DNA of 64,000 nt from Hawksworthiomyces lignivorus (lineage: Eukaryota; Ascomycota; Sordariomycetes; Ophiostomatales; Ophiostomataceae): assembly GCA_002917075.1 (NCBI GenBank), contig NTMA01000018.1, positions 248,001 to 312,000 of the forward strand, given 5' to 3'. Under the pieces are notes generated by a model, which saw only the letters and a list, made by a program, of their open reading frames with translations, searched no databases and was not told the origin of the DNA. Position 1 is the first letter of the stretch. Every line of letters starts with the position of its first letter. Position numbers and translations under genes: made by a program. Below, piece after piece: positions 46,803 through 58,680 of this stretch.

Positions 46803-48352
46803 GGCGCCGGCTGAGGAGACGACGGTTCTCTCTGCTCGTGTGTAGGTCGAGCCGAGGAGCCGGCGGCGCGCAAGAGGACGAAAAGGTGAAGTCCGTAGCA
46901 ATCAAAGCAACAGCAGACCTATCGACCGTCTTCTCTGGCTTGTGGGAGACAAAACAGCAGAAGAGCTTCTGCAAGAAACCTGCTGCGAATCACCAGCAAA
47001 CTGGAGTTTTTTGCTAGGCGGCGCACTTGACGTTAAAAATGTGAATTGGCCGAAGAAAAAAAAAAATTGTCCCTCCCGATAAGCTCCCAACCCACCAACC
47101 CTGGCAAGGCCCCACGATAACGATAAGCGGTCACCTGATCTGCACCACTGGTGACGCTCGTTCAAGTGTCTCACGATCGCGAGTGGACACAAGACAATAA
47201 TATGTATCTTACCTTGAGCATATATTGGACCAATTGAGTGCAGAAGCGACAAATGTTCTCTTGGGCTGCAGAAGCAGTGTAATAACGACACGGCTCCTAC
47301 GTGCTATATCGTATCGAAGCGAGCTGCCGCAACAGATAATCGAGTCGGAGGCTCTGCATGGCCCATCTTTTACGTCGGACTCCATAATACTCCATAATTC
47401 ACAAGACACAAAGGCCGTCGACGGCGCGGAAATCAAATGCCGAGTACTTCCGCAGAAGGCGGATGAGGCACAATCTGAACATAGTTATGAGCGGCGAACA
47501 AAAGCGAAAAACAGACGGCAGCATGTTGATGCCTTGGAAGTGTCCTCCGACCGAGCAGTGTTACATGCACTGTCAAAGTACAAAAAGCAACCAACGAGAC
47601 AGAAAGTAAACAATCCTCTGCCGAGCTGCGTAGTAACATCTGCGCAGTGTTCGCGTGCTGTAGTTGTCAAACTGCGACGTTCTCCTTTTTCTCCTATTTT
47701 TTTTGTCCGTATTCTGTAAAATTAGCTGTCGTTTCTTGTCCTATCCATTCCAGTTTCGTCTAAGCATAAACAGGAATGGCGGGGTGGGTGGATGGAGGCT
47801 CCAGACTCCGTTCCAGCTTAGATAGCCCAAATGAGGAGGGGGAAAATCAGTGGGACAGCATTGGGAGATCAACGGATACGTAGAACAGCAGGGCAGCATG
47901 ACAGCAAGACAGCCATAGGATAGGATAAGAGCTGAACAGCAGAAGGACGGCGGTTGGACTGAAGAGAAGAAAAAGCAAATGAAACAAAAGAAGACGAGCA
48001 AAACAGATTGTGACCAGAATTGTGACCAGACAGGCCAGACTGGCCAGACAGATCAAACAAACAGATGGGTGCGAGTGCTTCTGAGAGAAGGCGAGACCAG
48101 GGGAGTGCGGGGCTGTTGCTGAATTGGTGTTTTTTTTTTTTTTTTTCTATGTACTCAAGGGTTGCTCCTCCCCTTTTTTTACTTCCTTTCAACGGTCTAA
48201 GCACGAATTCAGCATCTCAGCGTTTTATTAGCAGGGCGGTCAGGGGCCACCCGAAACCGATCCAGCCTATCGTTTTAGACTGCCGCTATTATTATTCAGT
48301 ACGAGTGCTCATACAGAGTACGTACAGCACTCACTACTCCCACACACACCCG

Positions 48353-48373
48353 CACCACCACCACCACCACCAC
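48353..48373. repeat. (CAC)7 microsatellite
   Basis: Seven tandem CAC units in the TIM54/COT1 gap. Confidence 0.8.
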
Positions 48374-48653
48374 TACCCATCCATCGCCCCTTCCAGACAG
48401 ATGGCTGCCACATGTTGATGCTGCCCAGGCGCCCCGTCCGTCTAGAACTGCTGCTAATTAGGCTTACTGCAGTACTCTCTAACTGGCCCTCTCTTTCCAA
48501 CTCTCTGCCTCTCTGCCTCTTTCTCATCTTCTGCGAAGGGTCTCTCCATCCTGCAACGCATCACGGTTTCACCGTTCCAACCTTTCCAGTTTGCATTCGT
48601 TTTGTTCCTAGCGAACAACTGGCATCCGTATTTTCTTTCTTATCGTCCCGACG

Positions 48654-48678
48654 CCTGCCCTGCCCTGCCCTGCCCTGC
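48654..48678. repeat. (CCTGC)5 tandem repeat
   Basis: Five exact copies of CCTGC inside the pyrimidine-rich leader of the COT1 gene, ~870 bp before the ATG. Confidence 0.85.
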
Positions 48679-49543
48679 CCTTGTCCTTCTTCGACGTGTC
48701 TGTGAGGATTATTCGCATCTCGGCTTTCAATTCTCTCGTCGACCTACTCTCCGCATCGCCGTCGACCGGCATTCTCTTGACGACTGCTTTATCCCAGGGC
48801 ATCGCGAACCTGGCAGAGGTAAAGCCGACTCTTTCTTTCTATTTTCTTTCCATTTTTTTTTCCACTCCCTTCATTCCTATCTTCTCTTCTAGCACTATGC
48901 TCTCTTGCTATTATCTCATTCCCCTACTATTGTCAACTTGTTGTATTGCTTCATAGCCTGCCTTCCTGCTTCGTACCTGATCCTCGTCCAACAGTAGCCT
49001 CGTGCTTCCTTTGTCCCTTACATAACATCTTAGTATTTTCTCGTGCAAGCTCCCCGTTTGCCTATTCTTTGTCCTTCCTTTGTCCTGTCTTTCTTTGGTT
49101 ATTAGCTCCCCCATAGACACTGTAGCATTGTTCGGATTCTATCCGTCAGGGGTCTGGTCCTAGTGCTCACCAGCTTGCCTCGATTTACCCAACTATTGCT
49201 GCTATCGCTCTCGTGTCCTCCAGTGCTCTTCCTGACAACCTGAGAACTTCTTCCTCCATCACACACTTTGTCAACATTACGCCTTCATTTACTAACCCTT
49301 CTTCCCTAGCACCGAAACTTGACGGTTACAACGCTTCGCCAGACTATAGACGCCCCCGCCTTCTCACGATTTCCAATTGCAGATTGGCCAGATTAGCAGC
49401 CGACTGGCCCCGCCTGGACTCGACCTCGTCCTCTCCTTTCCTCACCGCCCGCTCTTGTTGAGCTTCTCTCCTCGACGACCCTACCTACCTAGACTTTCTG
49501 TTTATCTAGCGTTTAGCCTCGGCCTCGCCTAGAATCCGCAGAG

Positions 49544-49722
49544 ATGGACAACCAGGGCAGAAGCCTCTACCTCAATTTCAACAACACCGATCGCCTCGCT
49601 GCCACCGATCGCGCCTACCCAACGACACCCTCCACTTTCCCGCAGCCTGTCTTCCCCCCTTCGAACCAGCAGGCGGCGCCCTCCTCCTCGAACATCGGCG
49701 TTGCTACTTCACAACCGCCGCC

Positions 49723-49758
<36 letters not shown>

Positions 49759-51890
49759 CCAGCCGGGCTACGCCTCATCTACTGGCTACTTCTCGCAGAA
49801 TCAGTATGCGCCGCAGTACGCAACCCAACAACAGCCTGTCAACAACCATGGGGGGGCTGCAGACTACGCTGGCGGAGCGCCATTGAGCGCCGGCGGCTTA
49901 TCGTCTTCCTCCGGTGGCGCCTCCACGCCCGGCCTTGCAAACAACATCTACCAGCCGCGCTCCAACACGCCGGGCGCCTCCGACCCCAACACGGGGCTCG
50001 CACACCAGTTTTCTCACCAGAACCTCGGTGGTGCTGCGCGCGCTGCACCCTCTTATGGCAACCGCGGACCTTCGCCGTCGCAGCGCCCAAGAACTGCTGG
50101 CGCCACAGGCTACCCAGCGGCCGGCTACAACAGCTATCTGAACGCACCCCTCCCTACACCACAGCTGCCGTCGCATTCGCCGGCAGCGGCACCGGGTCCT
50201 GTGTTCGAGTTCCAAGCCGCCCCAGAACGCAATCCGGACCGCTACGGTCCCAATGCCAACAACAACCAGAAGAAGTGCTCTCAGCTGGCCGCTGATTTCT
50301 TCAAGGACAGTGTCAAGCGCGCTCGCGAGCGGAACCAGAGGTGAGTGTTGACTCGCTTTGTAGAGTTTTTTTTTTTTTTTTCTCTTTTTTTTTTGGCGTT
50401 GAAAGACGAAAGTTGCTAATACCGTTGTCTTACTTCCAATAAACAGACAAAGTGAGATGGAGCAGAAGTTGGCTGAGCCGAACCAGGCTCCCGCCCGCAA
50501 GGAGCAGATATGGTCGACCGCAGGCCGGCGTGAAGGCTCGTATCTTCGTTTCCTGCGCACAAAGGACAAGCCTGAAAACTACACTACCATCAAGATCATC
50601 GGCAAGGGCGCCTTCGGTGAGGTCAAGCTCGTCCAGAAGAAGGCAGATAACAAGGTCTACGCCATGAAGTCCCTGATTAAGACGGAGATGTTCAAGCGTG
50701 ACCAGCTCGCGCACGTCCGTGCCGAGCGTGACATTCTCGCAGAATCTGACAGCCCTTGGGTCGTGAAGCTGTACACCACATTCCAGGACGCCAACTTCCT
50801 CTATATGCTCATGGAGTTCTTGCCGGGCGGTGATTTGATGACCATGTTGATCAAGTACGAGATTTTCTCCGAGGACATCACCCGCTTCTATATTGCAGAA
50901 ATCGTGCTGGCCATCGAGGCTGTCCATAAGCTGGGATTCATTCACCGGTATGCCTCCGCTACTTCTCTCCATCTTTCCCCTTTAATTTTTTTATACTGCT
51001 GTATAGTTCTAACCCGACGCGCCAGTGATATCAAACCTGACAATATTTTGCTCGATCGTGGTGGCCACGTCAAGCTGACGGATTTCGGCCTGTCCACGGG
51101 CTTCCACAAGCTGCACGACAACAACTACTACCAACAGCTGCTGCAGGGCCGTAGCAACAGGCCACGTGGAGGCGGCGACCGCAACTCCATTGCCATTGAC
51201 CAGATCAACCTGACGGTCAGCAACCGGTCCCAGATTAACGACTGGCGGCGGTCGCGGCGTCTGATGGCCTACTCAACCGTCGGTACCCCCGACTACATCG
51301 CCCCCGAGATCTTCACCGGCCACGGCTACAGCTTCGACTGCGATTGGTGGTCGCTCGGCACCATCATGTTCGAGTGCTTGGTGGGCTGGCCGCCCTTCTG
51401 CGCCGAGGACCGCCATGACACCTACCACAAGATCGTCACGTGGCGCCAGAGCCTGTACTTCCCGGATGACATCCAGCTTGGTGTGGAGGCGGAGAATCTG
51501 ATTAGAAGGTAAGCAGACCGTCCTCCCCTCTCTCCAAAATATGTTTGCTTTGCTTGTTGATTTTCCTCACTAACTGCTCATAGCCTGATCTGCAACTCGG
51601 AGAATCGCCTTGGTCGGGGCGGTGCGCACGAGATCAAGGGCCACTCCTTCTTCCGTGGAGTGGAGTTTGACAGCCTGCGCCGCATCCGTGCGCCCTTCGA
51701 GCCACGCCTGACCTCCAACATCGACACCACGTACTTCCCCACAGACGAGATCGACCAGACTGACAACGCGACGTTGCTGCGGGCCCAGCAGGCCGCACAG
51801 GGTCGCAACCAACAGCAAGAGGAGAGCCCTGAAATGAGCCTGCCGTTCATAGGATATACCTTCAAGCGGTTCGACAACAACTTCCGATGA
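49544..51890 (+). CDS. cot1: COT1/Cbk1-type NDR protein kinase
   Basis: Exons 49544-50340, 50447-50947, 51026-51508, 51584-51890; 695 residues; all three introns are phase 2. The N-terminal ~240 residues are Gln/Pro/Ser-rich with an 11-Gln run from pure CAG. A Mob-binding segment follows ([22 protein letters not shown] region). The kinase domain starts near 310 with [18 protein letters not shown] holds the ATP-binding Lys, FIHRDIKPDN the catalytic loop (its Arg codon is split by intron 2), LTDFGLS the magnesium loop. The NDR-specific basic insert ends at [21 protein letters not shown]. The C-terminus has the hydrophobic motif [12 protein letters not shown]1 controls hyphal tip growth and branching with MOB2 in the morphogenesis (MOR) network. 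Start context GAG ATG G. Confidence 0.97.
49724..49756 (+). repeat. (CAG)11 coding microsatellite in COT1
   Basis: Eleven uninterrupted CAG codons give an 11-Gln run in the disordered N-terminus. Length is likely to vary between strains. Confidence 0.9.
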
Positions 51891-53039
51891 TTGGCCATTT
51901 TTTCCCCCTTTGCTTTGGCTCCGTTATTATTTTATTTTTTGGCTTTGGATACTGTAGCTGTCATGTAGTAGCCAGATAGAGTTGTGTGATAACCATTGGT
52001 CATTCTGTCCTGGATGGTTCATAATCAAAATTTCCTGAATTTGCTACCCATTTGAATTTTTTTTTGGTCTATCAAAATTTTGATGTCAACTTGTTTGCTG
52101 GTTTTCAATTCTGTTCAAACGAGGGCGACTTCTCTCCTGCTGGCTTAAACTAGGCGTGCAGCTCTGGTAGCTCGTTCTTTGAACCCTGGCATATCTTTTA
52201 TTCATTTTCTTGCATGGCATTTTGCTTTTCCAATCTGGTTTTGCATTCTTTTGGATTAATCTATGTTAACTAGTGGAACATAAGCTACAAAAAGCAACAG
52301 TTGCAGCAAGTTTCAGTACCTGGTTTTTCAGGGTTGTGTTTGCTGAGATATTGTAGTCAAGATGTTTAGAGATAGAAATATACGACTGTCGAATATACAA
52401 AACACATTTAGTTGAAATAGCACAATAAAAGCAGTAGCGAGGTTTTTTGTTTAAATTATCAATTAGAAATTGAGGACGAAAACAGAAGAAAACTAACCAA
52501 AAAACAATATTGGTATTTATATGCCAAGCAAGTAAGCAACCTGATAACTCCTTTCTTTTCTTGTTGTTATAACCAGACCGACATCATCTTCTAATACCCA
52601 AATACATCAGTGTCCCTGCTCATTTCGCTACCCAGCATTCTGGTTTAAGGACACACTTGGCACATCCTCCACATGTCACAGCGTACATCGTGCTGCACGT
52701 GATAATGCTCATCATTACCAAATGCCATTACCTATGACCTTAAGCTATAGCTATAGCAGCAGCTGCTCTCTATCGTACCGTTCGACGCTCTCATACCGCC
52801 TGACGTGATCGTACAAGCTGCATCTCCACTAGCAAATTGCAGTTGTTTCGGCAGCAAGACGTGACTAGGTGAGAGCGAAGATGAGGAAATGGCGGCCACG
52901 CTCTATCCAGGGAGCAGGCGATGGGTGTGCGTGCACACTATAGCAGCAGCGCACTGCTGTTCCTTTCTTGTTTCTACCTTCGACGCCCCCTCGCTCCGTC
53001 TACTTTTTTCTCTTCTGTCCCCTTTTGGGTTTTCTTTTC
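51891..53039. other. Convergent 3' region, COT1 / SF3A2
   Basis: AT-rich from 51900 to 52560 (probable COT1 3' UTR), then mixed sequence. CACGTG near 52695. No gene recognised; the frames 52889-53142 run into the antisense of SF3A2. Confidence 0.6.
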
Positions 53040-53804
53040 TCACGGCCGCCCAGGCAGACCTGGGGCGGCGTTGAAGCGCTCCTCGCGCTCGGTGACGAAG
53101 AGCACCTGGACCCAGTACTCGCGGGCGTCGCGGTCCCAGTAGTCAAAGGTGCGGCCCTCGCGGCGGTCGAGCTCGCGGGCGGGGATCTTGAAGCCGCAGG
53201 TCTCGTAGGGGTCGGCGGCGACGAGCAGGTACTGGAAGTTGCGGTCGGGCTCCTCGACGCGCTGGCTGAAGGCGCTGGTGACCTGCCAGCGCGGCGTGAC
53301 GTCCTGGCCGATGTCCGGGTACTGCAGCTGGAACAGCAGGCCCAGCTGCCGCGTCACGGGGTCGCGCACCTTCATGATCTTGTAGCCGGGGCGGCCGATC
53401 TTGAGCGCGGCCGCGCGCGCCTTGCCGCCGGCGCCGTTCTGCTGCTGACCGAAGCCTAGCGCGCCGAACCCAGCGCCAGCCACGCCCATCGGCAGGCCCG
53501 TCGCCGGGTCGATGTCGCGCCGCAGGCCCTCGCGCTGCTCCTTGGCGGCGCGCCGCGCCAGGTTCGTCTGGTGCTTCTTGCCCTGCGTGTGCGCCAGGTA
53601 CGAGCCGTCGTTCTGGTGCACGGTCAGGCACAGGCGGCACTCGAACGCGCCCAGGTGGTTCTTGAAAAAGTACGGGTCCTTGTCCAGGTCGATCGACTCC
53701 AGCGCCAGCTTGCGCAGCCGCTCCCGCCGGTCCGCGTTCGTCGCGCTGCGCGACGCCACGCCGCCGCCGCCAAACTTGGAGCCCGCCCGGTTCTGGTAGT
53801 CCAT
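53040..53804 (-). CDS. Splicing factor 3A subunit 2 (SF3a66/Prp11)
   Basis: Single exon, 254 residues from MDYQNRAGSKFGGGGVAS, which is the universal SF3A2 N-terminus. A matrin-type C2H2 zinc finger follows at about 52-80 (FECRLCLTVHQNDGSYLAHTQGKKH). The second conserved part runs from IGRPGYKIMKVRDP through LLFQLQYPDI to NFQYLLVAADPYETCGFKIP and EYWVQVLF. The protein belongs to SF3a of the U2 snRNP and helps branch-site recognition. The long proline-rich tail of the animal protein is absent, as usual in fungi. The frame is open upstream to 53891 but that part is AT-rich and not conserved. Confidence 0.96.
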   Translation of the reverse strand: MDYQNRAGSKFGGGGVASRSATNADRRERLRKLALESIDLDKDPYFFKNHLGAFECRLCLTVHQNDGSYLAHTQGKKHQTNLARRAAKEQREGLRRDIDPATGLPMGVAGAGFGALGFGQQQNGAGGKARAAALKIGRPGYKIMKVRDPVTRQLGLLFQLQYPDIGQDVTPRWQVTSAFSQRVEEPDRNFQYLLVAADPYETCGFKIPARELDRREGRTFDYWDRDAREYWVQVLFVTEREERFNAAPGLPGRP

Positions 53805-55863
53805 CGCTGCGCGCTTGCGTCTTGCACGGAAAATAAAAAAGGATGCCGGATTCACAGAGATAAAACTTCTCAAAAGTTTTTCTGAACACAAAAGGTTTGC
53901 AAGAGGCGCTGATGATATGGTTCTGCTGAGCGTAGTCGACGGGCCTGTGCTGTTGAGGTAGATGCTCTACGCATCCGAGTATAGAGTACATATGTAGTTG
54001 AGAAAATCCCTTGTGGAGAAATAGCAGATAAGATAAGGAGTGCCAGCTGCGTTACATAAGCCAGCAGTGGCGGCCCGGCCAGATTTAGCTGCAGCAAAAA
54101 GTTCCCCGCAATCACCAATACTGAAACAGTTCCATGAATATCCAACATTTTCGATCCGAAGTTTTGCCAATATGCTGGAGATTACCAGCTTCTGTACGAG
54201 TACGTGCAGGTATGTTCCCTAGACGATCCTCTCCACTTTATAAGGTTGTATGGGAGCTCGATCGTGGGAAAAAGGCAAACGATTTTGTTTTTAGTTGTGT
54301 ACGAGTACGATGCATTGGTAATTAGGTTGCATCCTGTCACTGGCTCAGCCACGATGAAGCTTTACATCTGTTTGTGCAGCAGATGAAGGGAAGCAAGGCC
54401 TTCTTGGTGTATCTCGTGCAGGGCCATTCTATATGTCTTGCAAATTGATCCACCTTTCTCTTATTCCATCATATACGTAGCTGGGTTAGAACCCCGACAA
54501 ATGCTTCACGTGATCATTTAGAGCCGAATATTGCCCATTATAGTCACTTTATTTGTGGCAGCTCCTCCACATCAAGATGCGCCACAGCAAGACCAGTGCA
54601 GCTGTGCAGCTCTCTAGACCGTGTTAGAGCGTCTTGGCCATATGTCAGCATTGTGTATAAGATAGCAAATCCCAAGTCCCAGCCAAGAGCTCGTAATGTT
54701 CAAATCATTCACGACAAAATCAGGTGGCATAGATAGAAGAGCGCATAGGGCGATGGAAACAGCTGAGAAAATGGAAGACAAGAGCTCACGATGCAGATAC
54801 CAGAAATGGGCCGATAGAACAGAAGGACGCCTGTTTCGTGTCCTCTTCGGTTCCGATATGTTGTGAAAACCGGTCGGCCAAGAGATTTTAGATTGTTCTG
54901 TCTGCGGCACAGCAAACCGAAGGGCATCAAAGGGCCGAGTCACGGTTGCATCACTTCCGCCTGCTTGGTTCTTTTTTTAAACCTCTCAAATCCGAAATGC
55001 CTCTCGCCTATGCCGCCTCCTGCCAGCGGTACTTTTCTTTGGAAACCCTCCCCTCTTGGAACTGCCTTATGCGAGCAGAATTGAGATGTCGTAGCGATGC
55101 AACACATTTCATTCGCTCGCATTGGGGGAGGCGCAACCCCCATGACTACCTTGCCCGCCCTACATTTCTCTGTCTTGGCGACACTCAGCCGATCTCCGTC
55201 GTAGCGCAGCACGGCCGAGCCGCCGAAGTGACGCCCAGACCGAGCGGATCACATAATTGCGTGAGATACGTGCAGACAAGAGCACAAGGGCGCAAGAATG
55301 TGGATTTCTGTGATGCTGGGCGCCAAATCGAATGGCCTTTTCTTTTTGCCTCTGCTTTTGTGGCGTTGTCTTGTCGGAAAAGCAGTCAAGCTGTTCCGAA
55401 AAAAATAAAGAAAAAAGGGGAAACGTAGAACGCCTCAGCTTAGGAAGACCAGCAGCAGAAAAAGAATCAGAGAGCTAGACTGCAATTCCGCTTATACGCC
55501 TGCCGAGCAGATGCCGCCGAATGTGTATTATTCTTACAAACATGATCAAATCATCAGACATACTACGAGCCAAAAGAAACGAAGAGCCAATATTGCACAA
55601 AAGCTGAGACCTCACATTTCATAAGCGTGGAGGACTTTTGACGGCTCAATTTGCCTAACATCCGGACCAAGACTTATCGACAGGTGACGTGGTAGGCGAA
55701 AGGAGGAAATGAGATAGACTTTTCCACTTGGCATTTAGCTTCCTGCTTCGTAGATTTAACACTAACGAAAACACGGCACGCGAAGCTACGAGGACATGCG
55801 GAAGAGAGTTGCCAAGAAAAAGCCACTAAATTTATCTTGCATAGGTAACTCTGTAGATATGGT

Positions 55864-55881
55864 TTATTATTATTATTATTA
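55864..55881. repeat. (TTA)6 microsatellite
   Basis: Six TTA units followed by long T and A runs to about 55920. Confidence 0.8.
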
Positions 55882-58535
55882 TTTTTTCTTGATTTTTTTT
55901 TTTAAAAAATTTTTTTTTCACCCCCTGGGGAGGAAGCCGATGAAAGCTACAGGGGAATGGGGTGTTCGCAATGTGGAAGAGGCTGCAGGCCCACGGCAAG
56001 GCTAGATTGGGCCAGCTGTTATTATCCTCGGTTTGGATCCGTGTCTCCCTCTTTGCAAGCCACGAACACCCATAATTGTGGGAAACAATGCACGTTTTGT
56101 CAGTCTATTTTTTTTCGACTTTTCATTTTGGCAAAATACAAGAAAATTTTAAGCTTCCCCACGCCCCGCGCCTCTCGTGTCCCCCTTTCAGCCTTTTCTT
56201 CATTATCTTAGTCTGATTTTTTTTTTAGATAATGTAGCGGCGCATGCCGCAGATTGCGTTCCAAGCCCCGGGTTTAGAAGACGGCCAGGAGCCTACGCGT
56301 ATTGCTCGGTCGAAGCCAAGGTCGACGGAGCACAAAGTACAAGCATAAAGCAAATAGAGAACCTAAATAAAGTACATACATACATGAAATATTTGCAGAA
56401 TCCACTTATACAAAGGTTAACCGGGGCACGCGACGGTCCCAGAAGTCACCGCGAGTCCAGCCATGGGACCTGTGTTGTTTCCTGGAGAATCTCTCCACGG
56501 GGTATTGTACGATACGTGAATGCATGTCCAGTCAAAAAGCAAGCGAGGCCTTGGAAGACGAGAAATTGCCCCCCCCTCATCGCTTGTCTGTCTTTAACCG
56601 GTACCCTAACTCTTAAGCTAGAGAGTTGCGAGACAAACCTAATTTGGGCTCTTTTTTTTTTAGTTCTCGTACGCCATGTTACAAGTTACTTTTTTTTTAT
56701 TGTTCCCCTTGCCACTTTGTGCTTTTGCGTGCCTCTTGTTGGACTCCACTTCGGCTTGTTCCTCGGCGTCTCCTAAGCAAATAGTCCGGGAAGACGGCAC
56801 GAACAACCTGTAAGTGCCCCAATCCAACTGTGATTGGCATCTCCTCCGGGGGTACCTGGGCGCAGGCCAGCCAAGATCGTACTAGCTCACAGTGCGGTCA
56901 TTCGCCTGATCGAACGTCGCTGGGATCCACCAATGCCCCCAGCGGCTCTTTGCATCCATGGTTCTGCAGCGGCCAATCACAGAGCCATTGGGCATGAGCT
57001 GACGTACCTTATTCAGATCTGACATACCCGTACTCGTACATCGCCCACCGCTCTGAGAAAGCCTCTTCTGCCACATGCGATGCTCGTACATCGACAAGCC
57101 CGACTGTCGAGCTGCCGAAGATGGCAGTTGTGTTCTCTGTTCGGCTACAACGCCAGCCAGCCCTCCAACTTCTGCCGTGATGCGCATAGAACCGAACCAT
57201 AAGCAAGAAACCATGATGAGCAGTCTGTAACGTAGTCGTATGCCAAAAGAAGACGTAAGATGATTCCCTATGGGCTTCTCCTCAGAAGTGGACTCTGCTA
57301 TCCTAGCCAAATTCATTTGCCGCGCGAGGTTGAGGTCCGCGCCCGGACTGTCGCGTACTGGCGCTCTCTGCTTTCTTTCCTCGTTTTCCACGTTTTTCTT
57401 CTTCTCCTTTTTGCCCTTTTTGCCCTCTTTTTTTCTGGTCTCATGGCCTCTAGACCTTTTTTCTTTTTTCGCAGTCTCTGTCGCCTGCTCTCTCCACTCT
57501 GTCCTCCACAGAATGCATCACGTTATCGTAACCCCATGGAGACAGCTCTCTTCACCCCAGCATTCGACTTTACCCTTTCTCCTCTCCTACTCTTCATTTG
57601 CCCCTCGGGGTCCCCACAAGTACTGCCCAGTAGCAAAATAGCTAGCGTGAGACAACACCTAAAAGTCGTTCTTTGTCGAAGGCGTAGAAGCATCTTCTCC
57701 TCCCCCTTTCCCCCTCACTTCTCCAAAAGGAAGAAACGGGTAAATGGATAAATACAAAGAACCTATCCTTGTTGGGACAAGCTCGTATCGAGTTGCACAA
57801 GACGACACGGCCTTGGATCCCGTAAACCGGGTTCAGGTGCCAGCTGCTCTGCCCAGACGTGCAAGCAAAAAAGGCCCATGGGGTTGTCGATTTGAGTCCT
57901 CCAGTAGCAGAAGGGGCTAAACCCAATTGTGAGCTAGGTCCGGCTTCTACCTCCTCCATATTCCGTAGCAGAGGCAGGGCCCCCCTTATGTTTTTGCTGT
58001 GATTGTGCGCAGGCGAGCAGACATGGTCTGAGGCGAGAAGCAGAAGCTCACGTCCAGGGGGGAGTCCCGTTTTTGGACAATGTCCTGGTCCTTGAGTCGA
58101 AGCACGCAGGTGGAATTTTGGAGCCGTCTTCCCGTCCACCTATTCTCCTCTGGGACGAGCACGCCCTCTTTGTCTCCCTCTGCCCTTGGTAACCATTTTT
58201 TTTTAATCACCACACCCACCTTGCCTCTTTGGGCCTGCGCCTAGGTGCTTCTCAATCTGACTGCACCGCAATTGCATGCACGCGTGCTGGGGGACCCGTT
58301 CATTCTCTTGTCGTTAAGGTTGTGGGGATCACGTCTATATTTCTTATTGCACGTACTTCTCATCTCTTGCTTGGCTTCACATATCTATATTAAGTATCCG
58401 GCTCGTCCAGGTTTCTGGTAACTTGCGATCTTCTTCTCTTTCTCTTCATTCTCATCGCCAATCGCCCTTCGGTGACTTCGTGCTTTTTCTTTCTTTGTTC
58501 TTCTTTTTATTATTTTTTATATATCTCTTCGAACT

Positions 58536-58562
58536 AGTTGTCTATATATACACTAGACAACT
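58536..58562. promoter_or_regulatory. TATA-containing inverted repeat in the sugar-transporter promoter or leader
   Basis: AGTTGTCTA (58536-58544) is the exact reverse complement of TAGACAACT (58554-58562). The 9-base spacer with the arm edge contains TATATATA (58543-58550). It ends about 118 bp before the ATG. TATA-box function is inferred. Confidence 0.5.
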
Positions 58563-58680
58563 TTTTCAAACTTAATATTCGTGGCTCTGTCGACTCTCCC
58601 TCGTCTTCAGGCCTATATCTATTTTTCAACTTTATATTGATACCCCTTGTGCAATCGACTACACGAGACAAAAATCAACA

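Larger units (their letters stand above)
46803..49543. other. Divergent promoter region, TIM54 / COT1, with long CT-rich COT1 leader
   Basis: The right-hand kilobase (48480-49540) is strongly pyrimidine-rich on the plus strand, as expected for a long 5' leader of the kinase gene. It contains simple repeats at 48353-48373 (CAC) and 48654-48678 (CCTGC) and a 17-T run at 48130-48146. Several small upstream ATGs exist. No other gene is supported. Confidence 0.55.
53805..58680. other. Divergent intergenic region, SF3A2 / sugar transporter
   Basis: A 4.9-kb gap. TACGAGTA-type motifs occur at 54195, 54300 and 57031, a TCACGTGA palindrome near 54507, and a TTA microsatellite at 55864-55881. From about 58300 the plus strand is pyrimidine-rich, the likely leader of the transporter. 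None of the open frames up to 199 codons resembles a protein. Confidence 0.55.
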
